Assembly (NCBI GenBank): GCA_046328225.1
Contig: JAXLWZ010000002.1
Coordinates: forward strand, 196,377 to 260,376
DNA length: 64,000 nt
Direction: 5' to 3'
From: Amarobacillus sp046328225
GTDB taxonomy: Bacteria; Chloroflexota; Dehalococcoidia; Tepidiformales; Tepidiformaceae
Shown: positions 23,915-31,663 of the stretch, in pieces
Layout of the letters: the number at the start of each line of letters is the position of its first letter
How positions within the stretch are numbered: position 1 is the stretch's first letter
Position numbers and translations under genes: made by a program
Notes under the pieces: generated by a model
Databases searched by the model: none
The model's input: the letters and a program-made list of their open reading frames with translations, nothing else
Told to the model about the DNA's origin: nothing

Positions 23915-24301
23915 GTGGGTAAGGTTGAAGACGCGCTCGAAATCATCAAGGGCATGACCCTCCTCGAACTTCGCGACCTGAACAAGGCGATCGAGGACGA
24001 ATTCGGCATCACCGCCGCCGCCCCGATGATGATGGCCGCCGCCCCGGCCGCCGGCGGCGCCGCCGCCGCCGAGCCCGAGGAAGAGAAGACCGAGTTCAAC
24101 GTCGTTCTCAAGTCCTTCGGCGACAACAAGATCAACGTCATCAAGGCCATCCGCGAAGTCATCAGCGGCCTCGGCCTGAAGGAAGCCAAGGACCTCGTCG
24201 AGGCCGCCCCGACGAAGGTCAAGGAAGGCGTCAACAAGGAAGAGGCCGAGGCCATCAAGGCCAAGCTCGCCGAAGCCGGCGCCACCGTCGAAGTCGAATA
24301 A
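23915..24301 (+). CDS. rplL: 50S ribosomal protein L7/L12
   Basis: 128 residues from GTG. The N-terminal dimerisation helices (EDALEIIKGMTLLELRDLNKAIEDEF) are followed by an Ala/Pro hinge with a Met run (APMMMAAAPAAGGAAAAEP). The conserved C-terminal domain has EFNVVLKSFGDNKINVIKAIRE and GLGLKEAKDLVEAAPTKVKEGV. Several copies per ribosome recruit translation factors. A terminator follows. Confidence 0.97.
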   Translation: MGKVEDALEIIKGMTLLELRDLNKAIEDEFGITAAAPMMMAAAPAAGGAAAAEPEEEKTEFNVVLKSFGDNKINVIKAIREVISGLGLKEAKDLVEAAPTKVKEGVNKEEAEAIKAKLAEAGATVEVE

Positions 24302-24323
24302 TCCCGCTTCGCACTACCGCGAG

Positions 24324-24350
24324 AGGCCCGGCCACGCGCCGGGCCTTTTC
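24324..24350 (+). terminator. Intrinsic terminator of rplJ-rplL
   Basis: AGGCCCGGC (24324-24332) pairs with GCCGGGCCT (24338-24346) and is followed by TTTTC. Confidence 0.85.
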
Positions 24351-24420
24351 GTTGCCCCTTCGCGGCCGAAATCGTCCCCGCGCTCGCCCACGCGCTCGCC
24401 CGAACGTACCATGCGCACCG

Positions 24421-24867
24421 ATGGCCACGAAGTTCGCCCATGGCGTCGACATCATCGAAATCGACCGCGTCGCCGACGTCATCCGGCGCCACGGCGACCG
24501 CTTCCTCAAGCGCGTCTACACCGACGACGAAATCGCCCATTGCCGCGGACGCGTGCACGAGCTCGCCGCCCGTTTCGCCGCCAAGGAAGCCGTCATGAAA
24601 GCGCTCGGCACGGGCGTCCGCGGCGTGGGCTGGCGCGATATCGAAGTCCTCCCCAACCGCCGCGGCAAGCCACTGGTGTTCCTCTACGGCCGCGGCGCCG
24701 CGCGCGCGCGCCACATCCAGCTGCGCGGCCTCGAAATCTCCCTGACGCACTCGAAGGAGTACGCCATCGCCTCCGCCGTCGGCGAACGCGCCCTCACCGC
24801 CGAGGAAGACACCCCCCGCAAGGGCGACAACGCCCGCCGCCTGGTCGAGGAAGAGGGCCTGCGATGA
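24421..24867 (+). CDS. acpS: Holo-[acyl-carrier-protein] synthase
   Basis: 148 residues. The AcpS motif GVDIIEIDRVADVIRRHG carries the metal-binding Asp, and FAAKEAVMKALGTG the second signature with Glu and Lys; SLTHSKEYAIASAV is the substrate region. It transfers phosphopantetheine from CoA to acyl carrier protein. A charged C-terminal tail of about 25 residues exceeds the family norm of about 120-125. It overlaps nnr by four bases (ATGA), a common pairing. Confidence 0.92.
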   Translation: MATKFAHGVDIIEIDRVADVIRRHGDRFLKRVYTDDEIAHCRGRVHELAARFAAKEAVMKALGTGVRGVGWRDIEVLPNRRGKPLVFLYGRGAARARHIQLRGLEISLTHSKEYAIASAVGERALTAEEDTPRKGDNARRLVEEEGLR

Positions 24868-26423
24868 AGCTCGTCACCGCCGCGCAGATGCGCGAGCTCG
24901 AGGCCGCCGCCGTCGCCGCCGGGGTCACGGAGCGCCAGCTCATGGAAGAGGCCGGGCTCGCCGTCGCCCAGGAAGCGTGGATGACGCTGGGCACGCTCGA
25001 AGGCCGGCGCATCGTCGCCCTCGTCGGGCCCGGCAACAACGGCGGCGATGGCATCGTCGCCGCCCGCCACCTCTACGACTGGGGCGCCGAAGCTACCCTC
25101 TACATCCCCCGCCGGCGCCGCGACATGACCCTCGTCGAAGAGCTCGCTCCCCGCGAGATGCAGGTCGTCGCGGGCGAGGACGACGCGGAGGGCCAGCTCC
25201 TCGAACAGCTGCTCAACGGCTGCGACCTGGTCATCGATGCCCTCCTCGGCATCGGCCAGGAACGCCCGCTCGACCCGGAGGAGCCGGTCGCGAAGCCGCT
25301 CATCGCCCTCGCAGCGGCGCGCGCCGGCTACAACCCGCCGAAGCTGCTCGCCGTCGACCTCCCCACCGGCGTCAACGCCGACTCCGGTTCCGTCGATCCC
25401 CTCACGGTCGTGCCCGACCAGACGATCACGTTCGGGCTGCCCAAGGTGGGCATGTACCAGGCCCCCGCGAGCGGCAAGTGCGGACGCGTGCAGGTCATCG
25501 ATATCGGCATCCCGAAGGCCGCCCAGGATGCCGTGCCGCTGGAGCTCCTGACCGCTCGCTGGGCGCGAACGGCGCTGCCCGCCCGCCCCGAGGACGCGAA
25601 CAAGGGCACCTTCGGCCGCGTGCTCATCGCCGGCGGATCGCCGCGCTACCTGGGCGCACCCGTGCTCGCCGCGAAGGGCGCCTATCGCGCGGGGGCCGGC
25701 CTCGTCACCATCGCCTGCCCGGCCGGCCTCGTGCCCGCGCTCGCACCCTCGATCGCCGAAACGACGTGGCTCCCCCAGGCCTCCGCGGCCGACGGTGGCC
25801 TCGCGGGCGAAGCGGCCATCGCCCTGCGCGCGGAGTGGCCGTCCTTCAGCGCGGCCGTCGTCGGCCCCGGCATCGGCGACAGCGAAGCGACCCGCGCGCT
25901 CCTCTGGGCGGCGCTCGCCGACATCGCCAGTGACCTCCCGCGCGGCGCCGTCATCGATGCCGACGGCCTGAATGCCCTCGCCGCCCTTGCCGACGGCCGC
26001 GAACGAACGCCCGCGAACGCCGTCCTCACGCCGCACCCGGGCGAGATGGCCCGCCTGCTGGGCACGACCGTCGCCGATATCCAGTCACGGCGGCTGGACG
26101 CGGCGAAGGAAGCGGCCGCCGCGTACGGCTGCGTGGTCGTGCTCAAGGGCGCCCACACGGTCATCGCCGATGCCGCCGGCCGCGTCGCCCTGAGCCCCTA
26201 CGCCAACCCGCTGCTCGCCACGGCCGGCAGCGGCGACGTGCTCGCGGGCATGATCGCGGCCTACCTTGCGCAGGGCCTCGAACCGTTCGAAGCGGCGAAG
26301 CTCGGCGTCTACCTGCACGCCGCCACCGGGGAATCCCTGCGCGAGGAGTACGGCGATTCCGGCCTCCTCGCGAGCGAAATCGCGACGAAGCTCCCACGCG
26401 TCGTCAAGGAACTGATGGGCTAA
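24864..26423 (+). CDS. nnr: Bifunctional NAD(P)H-hydrate epimerase / ADP-dependent dehydratase
   Basis: 519 residues. The N-terminal YjeF_N epimerase domain (1-215) has VGPGNNGGDGIVAARHL and LLGIGQERPL. The C-terminal ribokinase-like dehydratase domain (about 235-515) has GTFGRVLIAGGSPRYLGAPVLAAKGAYRAGAGLV, LTPHPGEMARLLG, VVLKGAHTVIA and TAGSGDVLAGMIAAYL. It repairs hydrated NADH/NADPH. Coupled to acpS by a four-base overlap. Confidence 0.94.
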   Translation: MKLVTAAQMRELEAAAVAAGVTERQLMEEAGLAVAQEAWMTLGTLEGRRIVALVGPGNNGGDGIVAARHLYDWGAEATLYIPRRRRDMTLVEELAPREMQVVAGEDDAEGQLLEQLLNGCDLVIDALLGIGQERPLDPEEPVAKPLIALAAARAGYNPPKLLAVDLPTGVNADSGSVDPLTVVPDQTITFGLPKVGMYQAPASGKCGRVQVIDIGIPKAAQDAVPLELLTARWARTALPARPEDANKGTFGRVLIAGGSPRYLGAPVLAAKGAYRAGAGLVTIACPAGLVPALAPSIAETTWLPQASAADGGLAGEAAIALRAEWPSFSAAVVGPGIGDSEATRALLWAALADIASDLPRGAVIDADGLNALAALADGRERTPANAVLTPHPGEMARLLGTTVADIQSRRLDAAKEAAAAYGCVVVLKGAHTVIADAAGRVALSPYANPLLATAGSGDVLAGMIAAYLAQGLEPFEAAKLGVYLHAATGESLREEYGDSGLLASEIATKLPRVVKELMG

Positions 26424-26429
26424 CGCCAA

Positions 26430-26438
26430 TGCTATACT
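26430..26438 (+). promoter_or_regulatory. Extended -10 promoter of fabF-recJ
   Basis: TGCTATACT combines the extended TGn element with TATACT (26433-26438). No good -35 box is seen. It lies seven bases after the nnr stop codon and gives a leader of about 28 nt. Confidence 0.55.
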
Positions 26439-26472
26439 GCTTGCACACCTTCACCGTTTCCTGGAGCGTTTC

Positions 26473-27723
26473 TTGAGCCGCCGGGTCGTCGTCACTGGCC
26501 TTGGCCTCGTCACCCCCGTTGGCCACAACGCCTGCGATTCGTGGGATGCCCTCGTCGCCGGCAAGTCCGGCACCGCCCGCATCTCCCTCTTCGATCCCAC
26601 CGGCTACGACAGCCAGGTCGCGGGCGAAGTGAAGGACTGGGACGCGGCGAAGTACATGGACCGCAAGGAAGCCCGCCGCGCCGACCGCTTCTCCCAGTTC
26701 GCTACCGTGGCCGCCGAGGAAGCGCTGCGCCACGCCAGCTACACCATCGACCCCGCGGACGGCACGAACGTCGCGGTCGTGATCGGCACGGCCATCGGCG
26801 GCATCACCACGCTCATGGCCGAATACGACACCCTGCTCGCGAAGGGCCCCGGCCGCGTGAGCCCGTTCCTCATGCCGATGATGCTGCCCGACATGGCGAG
26901 CGGCGCGCTCAGCATTCGCCTGGGTGCGAAGGGCGTGAACTACTGCCTTGTGAGCGCCTGCGCCAGCGGCGCCGACAGCATCGGCGAGGCCGCCAACATC
27001 ATCCGCCGCGGCGATGCCGATGTCGCCATCGCGGGCGGCACCGAAGCCCCGATCACGCCCATCGGCGTCGCCGGGTTCGCCGCCGCGAAGGCCCTCACCG
27101 GCCTCAACGCCGAGCCCGAGCGCGCCTCGCGGCCCTTCGACGCGACGCGCGACGGCTTCGTGCTCGCCGAAGGGGCTGGCGTCCTCGTGCTCGAAGCCGA
27201 AGAGCACGCCCGCGCCCGCGGCGCCCGCATCCTCGCCGAGCTCGCCGGGTACGGCGCCACCTCGGACGCCTACCACATCACCCAGCCCGATGAGCAGGGC
27301 GCCGGTTCGACGCGCGCCATGCGCCGCGCCCTCGCCCAGGCCGGCCTCCAGCCCGACGACATCGGCTATGTGAACGCGCACGGCACCTCGACCGCGCTCA
27401 ACGACCGCCTCGAAACGTTGGCCATCAAGAAGGTCTTCGGCGATTACGCCTACACCCTGCCGGTCAGCTCCACGAAGTCGATGACGGGCCACCTGCTCGG
27501 CGCGGCCGGCGCGATCGAGGCCGCGATCTCGGTTCTCGCGCTCACGCACGGCATCCTCCCGCCAACCGCGACGCTCGTGACACCGGATGACGCCTGCGAC
27601 CTCGACTATGTGCCCGGCGCGGCCCGTTCGGCGGCCGGCCTCGAGGCGGTCATGAGCAATTCCCTCGGTTTTGGCGGACATAACGCCAGCCTGGTCTTCC
27701 GTCGCTACGAGCCCGCGACTTGA
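26473..27723 (+). CDS. fabF: Beta-ketoacyl-ACP synthase II
   Basis: 416 residues from TTG 26473, with CTGGAG seven bases upstream. The KAS fold is evident: RRVVVTGLGLVTPVG, active-site Cys at about 163 in VSACASGADSIGEA, histidines in NAHGTSTALND and KSMTGHLLGAAGA, and GFGGHNASLVF at the end. It performs the condensing step of fatty acid elongation. It overlaps recJ by four bases. FabB or an acetyl-CoA-specific variant is less likely, given length and motifs. Confidence 0.94.
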   Translation: MSRRVVVTGLGLVTPVGHNACDSWDALVAGKSGTARISLFDPTGYDSQVAGEVKDWDAAKYMDRKEARRADRFSQFATVAAEEALRHASYTIDPADGTNVAVVIGTAIGGITTLMAEYDTLLAKGPGRVSPFLMPMMLPDMASGALSIRLGAKGVNYCLVSACASGADSIGEAANIIRRGDADVAIAGGTEAPITPIGVAGFAAAKALTGLNAEPERASRPFDATRDGFVLAEGAGVLVLEAEEHARARGARILAELAGYGATSDAYHITQPDEQGAGSTRAMRRALAQAGLQPDDIGYVNAHGTSTALNDRLETLAIKKVFGDYAYTLPVSSTKSMTGHLLGAAGAIEAAISVLALTHGILPPTATLVTPDDACDLDYVPGAARSAAGLEAVMSNSLGFGGHNASLVFRRYEPAT

Positions 27724-29429
27724 GCACGCTGGCGCTTTCGCGGCCCGTCTCCCGCTGGCGCCTGCGCGACCCCTTCGCCGCCCAGAAGGGCATCCCGAAC
27801 TTCCCGCCCATCGTCGCTGCCGTGCTCGCCGCGCGCGGCATCACCACGCGCGCGCAGGCCGACCTCTTCTACAAGCCGCACCTCGCCGAAGCCCACGACC
27901 CGATGCTCCTCCCCGGCATGGACGAGGCCATCCGCCGCACGCAGCGCGCCATCGCGGACAAGGAGACGATCGCCCTCTACGGCGACTTTGATGTCGACGG
28001 CGTGACCTCGATCAGCGTGCTCCATACCGGCCTCCGCCCGCTCGGCGCCCGCACCATCAACTACATCCCCGACCGCTTCGCCGAGGGCTACGGCCTCAAC
28101 AACGGCGCGATCTCGGCGCTTCGCGCGCGCGGCGCATCGCTGCTCATCACCGCCGATTGCGGCATCAGCAGCGTGAGCGAAGTGGCCCACGCCAACAGCC
28201 TCGGCCTCGACGTCATCATCCTCGACCATCACACGGTGCCGGATGAGCTCCCGGCCGCCGTCGCCGCCGTCAACCCCAAGCGCCTCGATTCGCCCTATCC
28301 CTTCGACGAATTGGCCGCCGTCGGCGTGAGCTACCGGTACCTGCAGATGCTGTACGAAGCGTACGGCCGCACGCTCGACGAGAGCGCCTTCATCGACCTG
28401 GTCGCCCTCGGCACGGTCGTCGACGTCGCCCCCCTGAGCGACGAGAACCGCCGCATCGTGACCGAAGGGATCGGGCAGATGCAGCGGCGCCTGCGGCCCG
28501 GCCTCGAAGCGCTCGCCGCCATCGCGGGCACGAAGCCGAACGAATTCAACGCCGAGACCCTGGGCTTCGCCATCGGCCCGCGCATGAACGCCGCCGGGCG
28601 CATCAAGCACGCCAATATCGCGCTGGACCTCATGCTCGCCGAGGACCTGGCCACCGCTCGCCCCATCGCCCAGGAGCTCGATGCCCTCAACCGCCAGCGC
28701 CAGCAGGAAACGCTCGACGCCTACGCGCTCGCCGAGGAGCTTGTGGGCGCGAACGACGACCCGCTCATCATGGTCGGCCACGAACGCATCCACGCCGGCA
28801 TCGTCGGACTCGTGGCCTCCCGGCTGGCCGAACGCTGGCACCGCCCGGCCATCGTCTTCGAACAGGGCGTCGAACACAGCCGTGCCAGCTGCCGCAGCAT
28901 CCCCGCGTTCGACATCGTCGGCGCCATCCGCAGGGAGAAGGAGCTGCTTGTGCGCCACGGGGGGCACCGCGCGGCGGCCGGCTTCACGGTCCGCACCGCG
29001 GACATCCCCGAGCTGCGCGCGCGCCTCATCAACACCGCCGCCGAGCTTCTCCCCGCGGACGAGCTGCGCCCGGTCATCGATATCGACGTCGAAACGCCTC
29101 TGCGCGCCCTCACCGGCCTCGAGGTGAAGGGGCTGATGCGCTTCGAGCCGTGCGGCCAGGGCAACCGCAAGCCCGTGCTCCTCAGCCGCGGCGTCCGCAT
29201 CGCGAAATCGAAGGTCATCGGCAGCACGGAGGAGCACCTTCGCCTCACCGTGAAGGATGGCCCCCTCACCTGGCCCGCCATCGCCTTCCGCCAGGCCGGC
29301 GCCGATACCTCCGGCGACATCGACATCGTCTACTCGCTCACGCGCGAATGGGGCCGCGAAGGCGTCGAGCTGGAGATCCTCGACATGGCCCCCAGCGGCG
29401 AACGCCGCCCGCTCGAATTCACCGCCTGA
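27720..29429 (+). CDS. recJ: Single-stranded-DNA-specific exonuclease RecJ
   Basis: 569 residues from TTG 27720, inside the fabF stop (TTGA). DHH-family motifs: LYGDFDVDGVTSISVLHTGL, ITADCGIS, ILDHHTVPDELPAA and NPKR; the DHHA1 part has HERIHAGIVGLVASRLAERW and RHGGHRAAAGFTV. The C-terminal OB-like region (MRFEPCGQGNRKPVLLSRG) completes RecJ. It is a 5'-3' exonuclease for recombination and mismatch repair. Joined by one-base overlap (TGATG) to the next small gene. Confidence 0.94.
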   Translation: MSTLALSRPVSRWRLRDPFAAQKGIPNFPPIVAAVLAARGITTRAQADLFYKPHLAEAHDPMLLPGMDEAIRRTQRAIADKETIALYGDFDVDGVTSISVLHTGLRPLGARTINYIPDRFAEGYGLNNGAISALRARGASLLITADCGISSVSEVAHANSLGLDVIILDHHTVPDELPAAVAAVNPKRLDSPYPFDELAAVGVSYRYLQMLYEAYGRTLDESAFIDLVALGTVVDVAPLSDENRRIVTEGIGQMQRRLRPGLEALAAIAGTKPNEFNAETLGFAIGPRMNAAGRIKHANIALDLMLAEDLATARPIAQELDALNRQRQQETLDAYALAEELVGANDDPLIMVGHERIHAGIVGLVASRLAERWHRPAIVFEQGVEHSRASCRSIPAFDIVGAIRREKELLVRHGGHRAAAGFTVRTADIPELRARLINTAAELLPADELRPVIDIDVETPLRALTGLEVKGLMRFEPCGQGNRKPVLLSRGVRIAKSKVIGSTEEHLRLTVKDGPLTWPAIAFRQAGADTSGDIDIVYSLTREWGREGVELEILDMAPSGERRPLEFTA

Positions 29430-29839
29430 TGGCCGACCTTCAGCCCGCGCCGGACTTCGAACGCGCCCTGCGCGAGGCCGAGAACTTCTGCTGGGCGGCG
29501 AACATCGCCATCGTCACGCCCGAACACCTGCTCGCGGGCGCGCTCAAGGTGCTCGCCGCCGCGGGCACGAGCGGGCTGCCCTCGCTGGAAACACTCGAAG
29601 CCGCCCTCCTCGAGACCCACGGCGCCAGCGACGACGAGCTCGGCCAGCCGGTGATGTTCGGCAGCGCCGCTCGCGCCGCCATCAACCAGACCGCGGCCGA
29701 AGCGCGCCAGGGCGGCGTCACCGTGCTCAGCGCGGCCGTCCTCGCACGCGGCGTCATCGCCTCGGGCGAACTCATGCCCACCTTCTACACCGCGCTCGGC
29801 ACGACCCGCCCGGCGCTCGTCGCGGCGCTGGCTGAATGA
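29429..29839 (+). CDS. Stand-alone Clp N-terminal domain protein
   Basis: 136 residues from ATG overlapping the recJ stop. The helical repeats resemble the double Clp_N motif (FERALREAENFCWAANIAIVTPEHLLAGALKVL, and a second, weaker repeat around AINQTAAEARQGGVTVLSAAVLARGVIA). No AAA+ domain follows. Such proteins can act as adaptors or decoys for Clp ATPases; the role is unknown. Co-transcription with recJ is likely from the overlap. Confidence 0.75.
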   Translation: MADLQPAPDFERALREAENFCWAANIAIVTPEHLLAGALKVLAAAGTSGLPSLETLEAALLETHGASDDELGQPVMFGSAARAAINQTAAEARQGGVTVLSAAVLARGVIASGELMPTFYTALGTTRPALVAALAE

Positions 29840-29849
29840 TCATCCGCAT

Positions 29850-29990
29850 ACGCTATTCCAGCCGTTCGCAACAACCAGCGCGCTATTCCAATTTTGGCCA
29901 TGAAGTTGGAATAACGCGCGTGCCTGGTTCCGAGAGCTAGACCAGGGGCCCGGCCTTGTTTCGGATTTGTGCCCAGAATTAGAATAAGGG
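29850..29990 (+). promoter_or_regulatory. Operator-like repeats upstream of the Fic gene
   Basis: CGCTATTCCA occurs at 29851-29860 and 29881-29890. The second copy forms a near-perfect inverted repeat with TTGGAATAACGCG (29906-29918) around a 15-base spacer. A related TTAGAATAAGGGCG lies at 29979-29992, touching the Fic start. The spacing suggests several binding sites for one regulator, or a hairpin. The stretch is markedly more AT-rich than its neighbours. Confidence 0.55.
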
Positions 29991-29991
29991 C

Positions 29992-31167
29992 GTGGACTTT
30001 AGCGGCTTCGCTCGGCCGTCCGGGACGGGACTGCAGTTGGCCGATTCGAACGGCCGCCCCTATACCGCGTTCGTCCCGGCGCCCTTACCTCCGGAAGCCG
30101 AGGCTGATGCCGTGGCCGCGAACGCGAACGCCCTTGCGGAGGCAAACCACGCCCTGGGCCAACTGGACGGCCTCGGGCTCTTTCTGCCCAATCCCGACCT
30201 GCTTGTCCGCCCGTACATGCGCCGGGAGGCTGTGCTCAGCTCTCGCATTGAAGGCACGCAAACGTCCTTTAGCGACCTGGTGGCCGTTGAAACGATGCCG
30301 TCCACCGCGACGGCCGACGCGCGTGAAGTACTCAATTACATAAGCGCGCTCAACCACGGGTTGCGTCATGTGGCGGCGGAAGGCATCACTGCGGACCTCG
30401 TGCGCACTTTGCATCGTCTGCTCATGACGAGTGGGCGAGGGGGCGCCTTTGCGGCTCCTGGTGAGTTTCGCATGGTGCAGAACCAGGTCGGCGCGGGGCA
30501 CGCTTCCCAGGCGCGATACGTTCCCCCGCCGCCGGATGAGGCCCACGACGGTATGGACGCGCTGTTCGAGTATCTCGTGATGAGTGCCACCAGGACGCAG
30601 ACGCTGGTGCAGGCCGCATGGCTTCATTACCAGTTCGAGGCAATCCACCCCTTCCTCGATGGCAACGGGCGCATCGGCCGGCTTCTTGTACCGCTTCTCC
30701 TCGCGTGGCGGCGAGGCCTTTCCCACCCGCTGCTCTACGTCAGCCCGTTCTTCGAGCGACATCGCCGTGAATACTACGATCGGCTGTTCGCGGTGAGCGC
30801 CGAAAGCGACTGGCCCGGGTGGCTCGGCTTCTTCCTCGAAGCGGTCCGATCGCAGGCCGCCCAGGGTGTCGAACTCGCGCACAGCATCATCGCGCTGGGC
30901 CGGACGTGGCATGACCGTCTCACGGCGGCGCGGGCCACTCAAAACGCCCATCGCGTCGCCGACCTTGTCCACCAGTTCATCGCGGTGGATGCAAGGATGG
31001 CAGAACGCATGCTCGGTATATCACCGCAGACCGCGTACACCTCGATTCGGTCGCTGGTTGCGGCGGGCATCCTCGAAGAGGCGTTCCCTGATGCCAGGCG
31101 CGGGCGTGTCTATCGCGCCCCCGAACTGGTGCTCTTGATGGAAGCACCCCCTGGTCTCGGCGCATGA
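29992..31167 (+). CDS. Fic family protein (AMPylation domain, N-terminal inhibitory helix)
   Basis: 391 residues from GTG 29992. The Fic core HPFLDGNGRIGR is at about 219-230, with the catalytic His and complete phosphate-binding loop. The N-terminal part carries SSRIEGTQTS near residue 83, the (S/T)xxxE(G/N) inhibitory helix of class II Fic proteins. A C-terminal winged-helix region (MAERMLGISPQTAYTSIRSLVAAGILEE) could bind DNA. Fic proteins transfer AMP to hydroxyls of target proteins; with an inhibitory helix and wHTH it may regulate its own gene through the upstream repeats. Four-base overlap with the next gene. Confidence 0.9.
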   Translation: MDFSGFARPSGTGLQLADSNGRPYTAFVPAPLPPEAEADAVAANANALAEANHALGQLDGLGLFLPNPDLLVRPYMRREAVLSSRIEGTQTSFSDLVAVETMPSTATADAREVLNYISALNHGLRHVAAEGITADLVRTLHRLLMTSGRGGAFAAPGEFRMVQNQVGAGHASQARYVPPPPDEAHDGMDALFEYLVMSATRTQTLVQAAWLHYQFEAIHPFLDGNGRIGRLLVPLLLAWRRGLSHPLLYVSPFFERHRREYYDRLFAVSAESDWPGWLGFFLEAVRSQAAQGVELAHSIIALGRTWHDRLTAARATQNAHRVADLVHQFIAVDARMAERMLGISPQTAYTSIRSLVAAGILEEAFPDARRGRVYRAPELVLLMEAPPGLGA

Positions 31168-31661
31168 AAGCGCGCGAATTCCTGTTCGGCGTCGAGGAGC
31201 GTGCCATGGCGGCCCTGCCCGCGGCCTTCCCCCGCCCCGAGCGCAAGGTCATGTGGACCATCCTCCAGCTGCACTTCGGCGACCCGGATGTCCATTTCGA
31301 ACTCCAGCCCCAGCCGTCCCGCGGCCTGGTCGAGCTTGGATTGCACTTCGAGGGCACGCCCGAGGCGAACGACCTCTGGGCCGCCTACATCGCCGAATGT
31401 GCGACGGACCTCATCGGTCCCCTTGGGCCGGACTGGGAGCTGGAGGCGTGGACGCCGAGCTGGCGGCGCCTGCATCGCACCTTCGCCTTCTCGCAGCTCA
31501 CCGCCGAGCTCGCCGACGAAGTGTCGGGCGAACTGGCGAAGGCGCTCACGCTGCTGCAGCCGATCATCGCCGCCGTGCCGTTCGACGCTCCGCGGCGCGT
31601 GCCGGCGCCCGCACGCGAGGCCGGGTCGCGCCGCTGGAACAGCCGCAAACCGCGCGCCTGA
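31164..31661 (+). CDS. Uncharacterised protein coupled to Fic
   Basis: 165 residues; the ATG overlaps the Fic stop. Mixed alpha/beta sequence, soluble, no signal peptide; notable pieces are RKVMWTILQLHFGDPDVHFELQ and GPDWELEAWTPSWRRLHRTF, which suggest a compact enzyme-like or binding fold. The C-terminus is basic. I do not recognise a family. The overlap implies co-translation with Fic, but its GC-rich codon use resembles the chromosome more than the Fic gene, so the association may be accidental. Confidence 0.6.
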   Translation: MKAREFLFGVEERAMAALPAAFPRPERKVMWTILQLHFGDPDVHFELQPQPSRGLVELGLHFEGTPEANDLWAAYIAECATDLIGPLGPDWELEAWTPSWRRLHRTFAFSQLTAELADEVSGELAKALTLLQPIIAAVPFDAPRRVPAPAREAGSRRWNSRKPRA

Positions 31662-31663
31662 CC

